DNA of 23,680 bases from RGIG7450 sp045577655. Its GTDB lineage: Bacteria > Bacillota > Clostridia > RUG12999. The translations under genes and the position numbers were made by a program. Location of the stretch: the NCBI GenBank assembly GCA_045577655.1, contig JAZNIU010000012.1, forward strand, positions 1 through 23,680, read 5' to 3'. Below the pieces are notes generated by a model. It was not told the DNA's origin. It ran no database searches and saw only the letters and a program-made list of their open reading frames with translations. Position 1 is the first letter of the stretch. Every line of letters begins with the position of its first letter. Positions 15,851 to 23,562 of the stretch are shown in pieces.

Positions 15851-16987
15851 ATGAAAAAATTTGTTAAAGCTTTGAGCCTTGCAGTTGTTGCAACTTTAGT
15901 TGTTGCTCTTGTTGCAGGCTGCGGCGGTACAGGAACAAACTACACAGCAGAAAACACAAAATTCCTCATCGGCGGCACAGGCCCTCTTACAGGTGATGCT
16001 TCTTCTTACGGCATATCTGTTCAGGAAGGTGCTCAGCTAGCACTTGATGAAATCAATGCAGCAGGCGGATTAAATGGCATTTTGTTTGACTTTATCATAA
16101 AAGATGACAAAGCTACTGCAGCAGATGCGGCAACCGGTTATGACACACTTTTCGAAGCTGGTATGCAGGCTTCTATCGGTTCTGTAACATCAGGCAGCTG
16201 CGATTCTTTCGCATCAAGCGCAGTTGAAGACAATGTATTCCTTATGACTCCTTCTGCATCAGCAGCAAACGTTATCGAAGGCAGAGACAATGCTTTCCGT
16301 GTTTGCTTCGGTGACCCTGACCAGGGTGTATTAGCAGCTCAGGAACTCACATCCAAATTTAAAAACATCGGTTGTATTTATGACACAAGTGATGCTTATT
16401 CTTCCGGAATTTATGCAGCATTTGACGATGAAATGAAAAAAATCGGTGTTGAGTATAAAACACAGACATTCGACGCTGAAAATAAAAAAGACTTTTCAAC
16501 TCAGGTTGAAGCTCTTAAAGATTGCGACGTTATCTTCCTTCCCATTTACTACACAGAAGCAGGATTTATTGCTAAAACTGCGGTAGCTAAGGATTGTGAC
16601 GCTGTTCTCTTCGGTTGCGACGGTCTCGACGGTATTTCTGACCAGATTGATGCTTCTGTTACAAACGAAGTTAAATACATAACTCCGTTCGACGTTAACA
16701 GCGCAGATGAAAAAGTTAAAGGATTTGTTGATGCTTACACAGCAAAATACAACAAAGTTCCCGACCAGTTTGCAGCAGATGGTTACGATGCTGTTATGGT
16801 AATTTTCGAAGCAATGAAAAAAGCAAACGTTTCAGATGTAACAATCAGTGCTTCTGACCTTTGTGACATTCTCGTTGCTACAATCACTGCTGAAGATTTC
16901 GTATACGTTGGTGCAACAGGCCAGATGACATGGGATGTTTCCGGTGCTTGCACAAAAGTTCCTACAATCGTAGAACTTAAAAAATAA
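15851..16987 (+). CDS. livK: Branched-chain amino acid ABC transporter, substrate-binding lipoprotein
   Basis: This is the extracellular receptor of the LivKHMGF importer. The chosen 378-residue protein starts with a lipoprotein signal peptide, MKKFVKALSLAVVATLVVAL, followed by the lipobox V-A-G-C with the lipidated C24. The mature part is a type I periplasmic-binding fold of the Leu/Ile/Val family (FLIGGTGPLTGDASSYGISV, then AAFDDEMKKIGVEYKTQTFD). The longer in-frame ATG at 15788 falls inside the promoter spacer and is not usable. The AAAGG ribosome site is 13 bases from the ATG, a slightly long distance. Ligand specificity (Leu/Ile/Val or a related amino acid) is inferred from family and operon. 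It is the first gene of the operon. Confidence 0.93.
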   Translation: MKKFVKALSLAVVATLVVALVAGCGGTGTNYTAENTKFLIGGTGPLTGDASSYGISVQEGAQLALDEINAAGGLNGILFDFIIKDDKATAADAATGYDTLFEAGMQASIGSVTSGSCDSFASSAVEDNVFLMTPSASAANVIEGRDNAFRVCFGDPDQGVLAAQELTSKFKNIGCIYDTSDAYSSGIYAAFDDEMKKIGVEYKTQTFDAENKKDFSTQVEALKDCDVIFLPIYYTEAGFIAKTAVAKDCDAVLFGCDGLDGISDQIDASVTNEVKYITPFDVNSADEKVKGFVDAYTAKYNKVPDQFAADGYDAVMVIFEAMKKANVSDVTISASDLCDILVATITAEDFVYVGATGQMTWDVSGACTKVPTIVELKK

Positions 16988-17008
16988 GAAATAAAATAAG
17001 TTTATACA

Positions 17009-17051
17009 CAGACGATTGGTTGGATGCATTTTTGTATCCAACCATAGTCTG
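17009..17051 (+). other. Intercistronic hairpin between livK and livH
   Basis: CAGAC (17009-17013) pairs with GTCTG (17047-17051), and inside it TGGTTGGAT pairs with ATCCAACCA around a T-rich loop. No T run follows, so it is not a standard terminator. It is more likely an mRNA-stabilising or processing hairpin, which would let the binding protein be made in excess over the membrane subunits. Confidence 0.6.
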
Positions 17052-17063
17052 TTTAAATGGTCA

Positions 17064-17094
17064 ATTATAAAATCTGTTTGCAGGGTTTTATAAT
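17064..17094 (+). repeat. AT-rich inverted repeat before livH
   Basis: ATTATAAAA (17064-17072) and TTTTATAAT (17086-17094) form a perfect 9-bp inverted repeat with a 13-base spacer. It lies 15 bases before the livH ribosome site region. It could be a second weak hairpin. The embedded TATAAT has no recognisable -35 at the right distance. Confidence 0.45.
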
Positions 17095-17118
17095 GCAAAT
17101 CCGGGGAGGATGAATTCT

Positions 17119-17982
17119 ATGAGTACTTTCATTGACGGACTTAGTCTGGGAAGCATATATGCACTTATAGCACTTGGCTATACCATGGTTTACGGTATTG
17201 CTAAAATGCTTAATTTTGCACATGGTGACATTATCATGGTCGGTGCATATGCAATACTGACAACACTTACTGTGGGGGGGCATCCGCTTGTGGCAATTTT
17301 GGTCGCAATTGTTATTTGTACTGTCCTTGGTGTTACTACCGAGAGACTGGCATACAGACCTCTCAGAGGCGCATCTCCGCTTGCGGTGCTTATAACAGCA
17401 ATCGGTGTCAGCTATCTGCTTCAGAGTGTTGCCCAGCTGATATATGGTGCAAAATCGCAGCCTGTTACACTGGCAGTTTTCAAAACAGTGGCTTTTGGCG
17501 GATTCAAAGTTAATATCGCTACAATTATAACACTTGTTGTTGGTGCAATTATTATGATTGCGCTTACACTGTTTATAAAGAAAACAAAAACAGGCAGAGC
17601 GATGATAGCTGTTTCGGAAGACAGAGCAGCAGCGCAGCTTATGGGAATAAATGTAAATATGATAATTACAGTAACATTTGCCATAGGTTCAGCTCTTGCA
17701 GCTTTTGCGAGCACCTTTTATCTTATGCAGATACCAAGTACAAGTCCGACACTTGGTTCCATGCCCGGAATAAAAGCATTTACAGCGGCTGTTATAGGCG
17801 GAATAGGCTCAATACCCGGTGCTATGCTCGGCGGTGTTCTTCTGGGAGTTGTTGAAAAAATCTCTCTCAGCATTCCCGTTCTTGCACCTTATACAACAGC
17901 ACTTGAATTTTCGTTGCTTATACTTATATTACTTGTTAAACCTACAGGACTGATGGGAAAACAAAGAAGAGAGAAGGTGTGA
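17119..17982 (+). CDS. livH: Branched-chain amino acid ABC transporter permease LivH
   Basis: This is one of two membrane subunits forming the translocation pore. The 287-residue protein is hydrophobic, and the N-terminal signature GLSLGSIYALIALGYTMVYG followed by MLNFAHGD is characteristic of LivH. Near the C-terminus GIKAFTAAVIGGIGSIPGAM contains the cytoplasmic coupling region for the ATPases. The start is the ATG at 17119, nine bases after GGGGAGG. An ATG at 17110 directly abuts that site and is rejected. The gene ends four bases before the livM ATG at 17985. Confidence 0.94.
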   Translation: MSTFIDGLSLGSIYALIALGYTMVYGIAKMLNFAHGDIIMVGAYAILTTLTVGGHPLVAILVAIVICTVLGVTTERLAYRPLRGASPLAVLITAIGVSYLLQSVAQLIYGAKSQPVTLAVFKTVAFGGFKVNIATIITLVVGAIIMIALTLFIKKTKTGRAMIAVSEDRAAAQLMGINVNMIITVTFAIGSALAAFASTFYLMQIPSTSPTLGSMPGIKAFTAAVIGGIGSIPGAMLGGVLLGVVEKISLSIPVLAPYTTALEFSLLILILLVKPTGLMGKQRREKV

Positions 17983-17984
17983 TT

Positions 17985-19145
17985 ATGTCCGGTTATCTGA
18001 AAAACATAAAAGACAGTTTTAAACTGAAACACTTTTTAAACTACATTTGTGTTGCTATTGTTCTTGTTGTTGCAACAGTTATGTTCAAGACAGGCAATCT
18101 TAACCGTTCCACAGCGAACCTTATCACACAGATAGCATACTCAATTATTCTTGCGGTTTCTCTCAACCTTGTTGTAGGTTTTCTTGGAGAGCTCAGTCTT
18201 GGACATGCCGGATTTATGTGTGTTGGCGCATACCTTGGATGTTTCCTCGCAAACCACCTCCACGCTATTATTGATTCGCCGCTTCTCGTTTTAATTATAA
18301 CAATGCTGGTAGGTGGTGTTGTTGCGGCGGTTTTTGGTTTTATTATAGGCCTTCCGGCACTTCGTCTTAAAGGCGACTATTTGGCGATTGTTACGCTTGC
18401 ATTTGGTGAAATTGTGAGAACAATTTTCAAAAATCTTGACGCATTTGGCGGTGCACTTGGTCTTTCTACAAAAAAATTCGGAACAGATCTTTTTATTGTA
18501 GCGCTTATTGTTGTTATTTTAATGCTTATCCTTGTTCAGAACCTTGTCCGCAGTAAGCACGGTCGTGCAATCACCTCTATAAGAGATAACGAAATCGCGG
18601 CAAAGGCTATGGGGATAAACGTTACATTCTACAAACTTTTTGTATTTGTTGTAGCGGCCTTTTTTGCAGGTATTGCCGGTGTTATTTACGGACACTATGC
18701 TACTCCGGTTCTCTACTCTTTCTTCTCCTACAACTATTCAATAGAAATTCTTGTAATGGTTGTTCTTGGAGGTATGGGAAGCATAAACGGTTCAATAATT
18801 GCGGCAACGCTTATTACGTTTATAAATTTCCAGCTCACAACAAAACTTTCAGGCGACCTGGCAGCACTTAAATTTCTTATATATGCACTTGTTCTCATTG
18901 TGATTGTTATATTTAACAATGCACCGGGACTCCAGACGTTTAAAGAAAAATTCAGTTTAAGAAAACTGTTCTTTAAATTTAAAGAAAAAAAGAATGTATC
19001 GTCTGAAAAATCGCAGTCCAAGATTAAAGATGATAAAGCGGAATGGAAACACATTCCCACAAAAATAAAAATGGATGCAATTTTGTCTGTTGACCTAAAA
19101 GACGAGTCGGCCATCCGTGAGAAAGGAGATGTTGGTAATGAGTGA
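17985..19145 (+). CDS. livM: Branched-chain amino acid ABC transporter permease LivM
   Basis: This is the second membrane subunit of the importer, 386 residues. Family features are LNLVVGFLGELSLGHAGFM near the first third and the GLPALRLKGDYLAIVTLAFGEIVR segment. The EILVMVVLGGMGSINGSIIAA coupling region follows. After the last membrane helix comes a hydrophilic, lysine-rich tail of about 60 residues (roughly 325-386), which looks longer than in textbook LivM. The ATG at 17985 has an AAGG site seven bases upstream; a GTG two codons earlier is less likely. The stop overlaps the start of livG by eight bases. Confidence 0.94.
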   Translation: MSGYLKNIKDSFKLKHFLNYICVAIVLVVATVMFKTGNLNRSTANLITQIAYSIILAVSLNLVVGFLGELSLGHAGFMCVGAYLGCFLANHLHAIIDSPLLVLIITMLVGGVVAAVFGFIIGLPALRLKGDYLAIVTLAFGEIVRTIFKNLDAFGGALGLSTKKFGTDLFIVALIVVILMLILVQNLVRSKHGRAITSIRDNEIAAKAMGINVTFYKLFVFVVAAFFAGIAGVIYGHYATPVLYSFFSYNYSIEILVMVVLGGMGSINGSIIAATLITFINFQLTTKLSGDLAALKFLIYALVLIVIVIFNNAPGLQTFKEKFSLRKLFFKFKEKKNVSSEKSQSKIKDDKAEWKHIPTKIKMDAILSVDLKDESAIREKGDVGNE

Positions 19146-19908
19146 ATACATGCTTGAAACCAAAAATCTCGGAATCTCTTTCGGCGGACTTAAAGCGGCA
19201 CAGGACATAAATCTTAAAATAAAGAAAAAACAGCTGTATGGACTTATCGGTCCCAACGGGGCAGGTAAAACAACAGTTTTTAACTTGCTCACAGGTGTTT
19301 ATCAGCCCACAACAGGCAGCTTTTTCCTGGACGGGGAAGAGCTTACCGGAAAAAGTCAGGAAGCTATAAACCATAAGGGGATTGCAAGAACATTCCAGAA
19401 TATACGCCTTTTCAATAACATGAGCGTTATCCGAAATGTTTTGGTTGGTCTTCATAACCAGTCGGAATTTAAAGCAACTCCGTTTGACAGTATGCTAAGG
19501 CTTCCCAGACATTATGAAAGTGAAAAAAATATGAGAGAAAGGGCAAAAGAAATTCTCAGAATTTTTGATCTTGAAGACGAAAGAAACAATCTCGCGTGCA
19601 ACCTGCCCTATGGAAAACAAAGAAAGCTTGAAATTGCAAGAGCACTTGCAACAAATCCAAAGCTTCTTCTGCTTGACGAACCTGCTGCGGGGATGAACCC
19701 TAACGAAACAGCAGAACTTATGAGTACGGTAAGGCGCATAAGAGATGAATTTGATATGACAATCCTTCTTATTGAGCATGACCTTAAGTTTGTATCCGGC
19801 CTTTGTGACGAGGTGACGGTGCTTAATTTCGGAACAACTCTTGTTCAGGGAAAAGTCAGCGATGCGCTGCAAAACGAAGAGGTTATCAAAGCTTATATAG
19901 GAAAGTAA
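19138..19908 (+). CDS. livG: Branched-chain amino acid ABC transporter ATP-binding protein LivG
   Basis: This is a cytoplasmic ATPase of the importer, 256 residues. Walker A is GPNGAGKTT, the ABC signature is the LivG-type LPYGKQRKLEIARAL, and Walker B is LLLLDEPAAGM. The characteristic GIARTFQNIRLF Q-loop is followed by the LivG insertion (residues about 95-135). The H-loop is LIEHDLKF. The ATG at 19138 is chosen because AAAGGAG lies nine bases upstream; the ATG directly after that site is too close. It overlaps livM by eight bases and precedes livF by 13. Confidence 0.95.
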   Translation: MSEYMLETKNLGISFGGLKAAQDINLKIKKKQLYGLIGPNGAGKTTVFNLLTGVYQPTTGSFFLDGEELTGKSQEAINHKGIARTFQNIRLFNNMSVIRNVLVGLHNQSEFKATPFDSMLRLPRHYESEKNMRERAKEILRIFDLEDERNNLACNLPYGKQRKLEIARALATNPKLLLLDEPAAGMNPNETAELMSTVRRIRDEFDMTILLIEHDLKFVSGLCDEVTVLNFGTTLVQGKVSDALQNEEVIKAYIGK

Positions 19909-19921
19909 GGAGGAAAACTTT

Positions 19922-20632
19922 ATGGCAATGTTAGAAGTTAAAGACCTTCAGGTTTTTTATGGTGTAATCCAGGCTCTTAAAGGTATAAGCTTTGAGGTAA
20001 ACGAAGGGGAAATAGTTACTCTTATTGGCGCAAACGGAGCAGGCAAAACAACAACAATGCACAGCATTATGGGACTTATTCCTGCCAAAGCCGGTACGAT
20101 AAGCTATATGGGCAATGTTATAAACAAAGTGCCCTCTCACAAAATTGTTCATCTTGGAATGACACAGGTTCCTGAAGGCAGACGAATTTTCCAGGAACTT
20201 ACGGTATATGAAAATCTTTTGATGGGTGCATATATCCAGAGTGACAAAAAGAAAATCAAAGAAGATATAGAGTCTATTTATGACAAATTCCCCAGGCTTA
20301 AAGAAAGAAAAAATCAGATTGCGGGAACATTGTCGGGCGGTGAACAGCAGATGCTCGCTATGGGACGTGCTCTTATGAGTCATCCGAAACTTCTTATGCT
20401 TGACGAGCCTTCTATGGGACTGTCTCCGCTTCTTGTTGACCAGGTGTTTGATATTATAAAAGAAATTCACAAAGAAGGAACAACAATTCTTCTTGTTGAA
20501 CAGAACGCAGGAAAATCTCTTGCAATATCTGACAGAGCGTATGTGCTTGAAAATGGCGAAATTGCATATACCGGAACAGGCGCAGAGCTTATGGAAAGCG
20601 ACAATATTAAAAAAGCATATCTTGGTGGTTAA
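19922..20632 (+). CDS. livF: Branched-chain amino acid ABC transporter ATP-binding protein LivF
   Basis: This is the second ATPase of the importer, forming a heterodimer with LivG. The 236 residues carry Walker A GANGAGKTT, the Q-loop region MTQVPEGRRIFQELTVYENL, the signature LSGGEQQMLAMGRAL, and Walker B LLMLDEPSMGL. The His switch found in most ABC proteins is a Gln here (LLVEQNAGK), as is usual for LivF. The ATG follows a strong AGGAGG by eight bases. It is the last gene of the operon and its stop merges into the terminator. Confidence 0.96.
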   Translation: MAMLEVKDLQVFYGVIQALKGISFEVNEGEIVTLIGANGAGKTTTMHSIMGLIPAKAGTISYMGNVINKVPSHKIVHLGMTQVPEGRRIFQELTVYENLLMGAYIQSDKKKIKEDIESIYDKFPRLKERKNQIAGTLSGGEQQMLAMGRALMSHPKLLMLDEPSMGLSPLLVDQVFDIIKEIHKEGTTILLVEQNAGKSLAISDRAYVLENGEIAYTGTGAELMESDNIKKAYLGG

Positions 20633-20665
20633 AAATCGGGCAAACGGCACCGTTTGCCCGATTTT
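20632..20665 (+). terminator. Intrinsic terminator of the liv operon (probably bidirectional)
   Basis: AAAATCGGGCAAACG (20632-20646) and CGTTTGCCCGATTTT (20651-20665) form a perfect 15-bp stem with a 4-base loop, flanked by an A run and a T run. The stem starts at the last base of the livF stop codon. It isolates the accessory island downstream from liv transcription. Confidence 0.85.
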
Positions 20666-20669
20666 GAAG

Positions 20670-20730
20670 AACACAGGGGGACGGTTCTGTTGTGCGACAA
20701 TCAAACACATGAGAACCGTCCCTCTGTGTT
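20670..20730. repeat. REP-like imperfect palindrome next to a transposase remnant
   Basis: ACACAGGGGGACGGTTCT and, about 23 bases later, AGAACCGTCCCTCTGTGT form an 18-bp inverted repeat with a single G/T mismatch. GGGGACGGTTCT-type palindromes flanking tyrosine (Y1/RAYT-type) transposase genes are something I recall from other Clostridia. The second arm ends directly before the transposase stub. Confidence 0.7.
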
Positions 20731-20817
20731 ATGTTGGCAGAGTTAAAGAGAGAGTTTTCAATTAGACATCTGCAAAGAGTTACTGGTGTTTCGAGGGGCG
20801 TAATAACAAGGGCTTAA
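20731..20817 (+). pseudogene. C-terminal remnant of a RAYT/IS200-like Y1 transposase
   Basis: A 28-codon frame reads MLAELKREFSIRHLQRVTGV then SRGVITRA and stop. This resembles the C-terminal end of REP-associated tyrosine transposases, where an IRQLxRxTGxSRG helix-turn-helix-like segment closes the protein. The catalytic HUH and tyrosine domain (about 200 residues) is missing, so this is a dead remnant. It lies between the 18-bp palindrome and the truncated RHS region, which suggests transposon-related rearrangement at this junction. Recognition is by motif memory on a short stretch. Confidence 0.6.
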
Positions 20818-20825
20818 AAATGATG

Positions 20826-20846
20826 CCAAAAAATGTACGTCCCCAA
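20826..20846. repeat. Left arm of a 21-bp inverted repeat bracketing the RHS cassette
   Basis: The 21 bases from CCAAAAAATG to CGTCCCCAA are the exact reverse complement of 23563-23583. The arm starts nine bases after the transposase remnant stop and ends where recognisable RHS coding begins. The match extends two more bases outward after one mismatch. Confidence 0.9.
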
Positions 20847-21028
20847 ATGGTTCTCTGTATGATTATAACCAGCGCGGTCTGCTCGCAACTGTTACCGACG
20901 CAATAAATCGTGTAACCGCTTATGAATATGACGCCTTTGGCAATCCGCTGAAAGTAACAACTGCCGGCAGGGTTATCTCCACAAACACATACGATAACGC
21001 AGGCAGACTGCTCACAACAACCGACACA
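20847..21028 (+). pseudogene. 5' continuation of the RHS frame without a start codon
   Basis: The reading frame of the RHS gene stays open upstream of its first ATG as far as stop codons at 20801-20806. It encodes clear YD repeats (SLYDYNQRGLLATVTDAINR, then AYEYDAFGNPLKVTT and TYDNAGRLLTTTD). There is no in-frame ATG, GTG or TTG and no ribosome binding site. The homologous sequence therefore begins abruptly at the inverted repeat. This shows that the RHS gene is truncated at its 5' end rather than naturally short. Confidence 0.8.
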
Positions 21029-23143
21029 ATGGGATATGTCAGCAAAAACGCCTATGACGCAGCGGACAGAGTTGTAAAAGCAATGGACAAAAAAGGTCAG
21101 GTGGCAACATATACATATAAACCAAACACAAACTATGTTGCAGCTATGTCCAAAGGCAACACATTAACTCAATATACATACGACGATTTTGGCAATGTGC
21201 TGACCGCCACAAATGATGGTGGAACTTATACTTATGTGTATAAATTTAATAACCTGCTTGAAAGCATAACTGCTCCCGACGGCAAACAAATAACCTATGG
21301 TTATAACGCAAATAAAATGGTGAACAGCGTGGTTGACTATTCGGGAACAACAATAGGTTATACATATAACGGCGTAAATAAAGTTGACAAAATCACAAGA
21401 AACGGAGTGCTTGTTGCCGACTACGACTATTATAACTTTGGTGCATTGCAGAAAATAACATACCAGGACATAGCGAATGTCCAGTATACCTATGATAATG
21501 CACTGCAGCTAACGGCACTGGAGAGCAGACTTACCAACGGCAGACCTATAGTGGACGATGAATATACTTATGACCTAAACGGCAATATGGTTGAAAGAAT
21601 TGATGATATAAATATAGTAAATACATCATATTCATACGACGATGTAGGCAGATTAACCGCCGTTTCGGGAATTGGCGATCAATATAGTACATATGCCTAT
21701 ACATATACCTTTGATAATTTTGATAATATGACATCAAAGACCATCACCCACACGTCAAACTACGGGTTTACGTACAGCCAGTCGGGACAGGATTATACCA
21801 TGAACAATGTTTCTGCCCACCAGTTCAGCTATACCTATGATAATAACAACCGTTTAATATCGGGAACTGAAAATATCAGCGGTATAACTGGCGGTCAGGC
21901 AACTGCACTGCAGATAACCACCGCCAACCAGTATGATAACAACGGAAATCTGGTGAAAACAACAAAAGGTGGACAAATTGACGAAACAGAGGTAGAATAT
22001 ACCTATAACCCGCTTAATCAGCTTACAGGGTATACCGACGAAAACGAAATAACAACAAGCTATGGATATGCTCCTGACGGAATGATACATTCAATGACTC
22101 ATAACAATGTCCAAATCAAGTATTATTGGGACAGAGGTTATATGAGCGCCGAAAGTCAAAACGGCAGCATAACAGCACAGTACTTTATAGGGCCGGACGG
22201 CATCTTTGTAAGGCAAACATCGGCAGGCACAGAATATATGTACAAAAACGGACATGGGGATATTATGGAGCTGGTAGACGGCTTTGACACAACCGAAAAG
22301 TACGATTATGATGCCTATGGCGCAGAGAAAAACCCAAACCCTGCACACACAAACCCATTCCGCTATGCAGGGGAGTATCAGGACCCATACAGTGGACTCG
22401 TGTACCTAAGGAACAGGTACTATGATGCGAGTATTGGTAGGTTTGTCAGCGAGGACACCCATTGGAATCCCAGCAATATGATTTATGGGGATAAAGAGTA
22501 TAATGTCGGAGAAATAAAAATCCCTGATATGAATGCAATAGTGCAAAGCAGTAATTTGTATGCATATTGCATGAATAATCCAATGAATTTTGTTGATCCC
22601 AGTGGAGATAGTGCTATTGCTGGTGTTATATTAGCATTATACGGATATGCTCAGGCGGTTATAACATCACCCGACTTGCAATATGATATGCAAGTGTTTG
22701 CTTATGATATTTCGCAGGGAGATTATACATCTGCTGCATTTGATGTTGTGGATATTTTGGCCCCTGGAATTAGTGGTTCCAAAATGGCCCCTAAGTTTAT
22801 AAGGAAGTATTTTGATGATGTTGTAGGAATGTTTAGAAGTCCAGGGGTTAGAGCTGTATCTAATTTATCGACAGAGAGAATATCGCATATAATAAATGGT
22901 TCTAAAGGTAAAGACCATTTATGGAGAAATGTCACGGATAATGTAAATTGGAATAACATCAAAACTTTCATATCTGATACAATTGATAATGGTAATGTTA
23001 TTTCTGAAAAAATCTATACTAAAAACAATGTAACTACAAAGGTATATACTGCCATAAAAAATTATAATGGGAATATTGTAGAGGTTAAATATAATATGAT
23101 TAATGGGGTTGCAGAAGTAAGTGATGCTTGGGTACGACCGTAG
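21029..23143 (+). CDS. RHS/YD-repeat protein, N-terminally truncated, with polymorphic toxin-like C-terminus
   Basis: From the first in-frame ATG the product has 704 residues. About 450 residues are YD repeats (QYTYDDFGNVLTATND, YDLNGNMVERIDD, YNPLNQLTGYTDE). The RHS core closes with RYAGEYQDPYSGLVYLRNRYYDASIGRFVSED and the boundary motif NLYAYCMNNPMNFVDPSGD ending near residue 527. Such proteins form a shell around a C-terminal toxin. The last ~178 residues start with a hydrophobic stretch and end in a compact domain (about 611-704) with RISHIINGSKGKDHLW and a terminal SDAWV. That pattern reminds me of small RNase-like polymorphic toxin domains such as Ntox35; this is unverified. Normal RHS proteins are far longer and have an export signal; this one has neither, nor a ribosome site before the ATG. 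It is probably silent or needs recombination with a full-length rhs gene. Confidence 0.75.
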   Translation: MGYVSKNAYDAADRVVKAMDKKGQVATYTYKPNTNYVAAMSKGNTLTQYTYDDFGNVLTATNDGGTYTYVYKFNNLLESITAPDGKQITYGYNANKMVNSVVDYSGTTIGYTYNGVNKVDKITRNGVLVADYDYYNFGALQKITYQDIANVQYTYDNALQLTALESRLTNGRPIVDDEYTYDLNGNMVERIDDINIVNTSYSYDDVGRLTAVSGIGDQYSTYAYTYTFDNFDNMTSKTITHTSNYGFTYSQSGQDYTMNNVSAHQFSYTYDNNNRLISGTENISGITGGQATALQITTANQYDNNGNLVKTTKGGQIDETEVEYTYNPLNQLTGYTDENEITTSYGYAPDGMIHSMTHNNVQIKYYWDRGYMSAESQNGSITAQYFIGPDGIFVRQTSAGTEYMYKNGHGDIMELVDGFDTTEKYDYDAYGAEKNPNPAHTNPFRYAGEYQDPYSGLVYLRNRYYDASIGRFVSEDTHWNPSNMIYGDKEYNVGEIKIPDMNAIVQSSNLYAYCMNNPMNFVDPSGDSAIAGVILALYGYAQAVITSPDLQYDMQVFAYDISQGDYTSAAFDVVDILAPGISGSKMAPKFIRKYFDDVVGMFRSPGVRAVSNLSTERISHIINGSKGKDHLWRNVTDNVNWNNIKTFISDTIDNGNVISEKIYTKNNVTTKVYTAIKNYNGNIVEVKYNMINGVAEVSDAWVRP

Positions 23144-23157
23144 AGAGGGTGTATATT

Positions 23158-23556
23158 ATGAAATGTATTGAAATAATAAATAATTGTGATTTGAATAAAA
23201 TTGATTTTTTGGTTGATAGGATTGATGAATCCATTGAACTAATTCATATGCTTGCACAGGAGAAGGATATGCGTTCTTATATTTTTCTTGTTTCGATGAT
23301 TAATTATTGCAAGCATAACAATGAAAATCTTATTTCGGAATTGTCTAATTTTGCTGCTTTTATTTCTTTGAACTTTTTTAACTATATAGAAGGAATGATA
23401 AAGTTAAGCTACTTTCATCAGATAGAGGCTATTAAAAATGATCCCCAAAATAATGAATACAAAAAAACATTTATAGATTTTTTTTATACACATCCAGATG
23501 TTGATCATGATGTCGAATTTGAAATGAAAATATTAAGTGAACTGGAGTGCAAATGA
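23158..23556 (+). CDS. Probable immunity protein for the RHS toxin tip
   Basis: This 132-residue acidic, probably helical protein begins at an ATG with AGAGGG eight bases upstream, 14 bases after the RHS stop. I do not recognise the family. Its position immediately after a polymorphic toxin C-terminus, its AT-rich composition shared with the toxin tip, and its size are those of an RHS immunity gene, which would bind and neutralise the cognate toxin in the cytoplasm. No signal peptide or membrane segment is evident. Unlike the truncated RHS frame it has a good ribosome site, so it could be expressed alone. Confidence 0.65.
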   Translation: MKCIEIINNCDLNKIDFLVDRIDESIELIHMLAQEKDMRSYIFLVSMINYCKHNNENLISELSNFAAFISLNFFNYIEGMIKLSYFHQIEAIKNDPQNNEYKKTFIDFFYTHPDVDHDVEFEMKILSELECK

Positions 23557-23562
23557 AGCCGG

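Noticed and set aside
19117..19137. livG starting at 19117 or at the ATG at 19129
   Set aside because: Both precede or abut the AAAGGAG site; the ATG at 19138 is nine bases after it.
19931..20710. 259-codon open frame on the minus strand opposite livF
   Set aside because: It is antisense to a clear ABC ATPase gene, Cys/Phe-rich without domain features, and spans the liv terminator, so it is a coding shadow.
20826..20846. The 21-bp repeat arm as a transcription terminator
   Set aside because: Its complementary arm is about 2.7 kb away and no local hairpin forms; a true terminator follows separately at 23607-23637.
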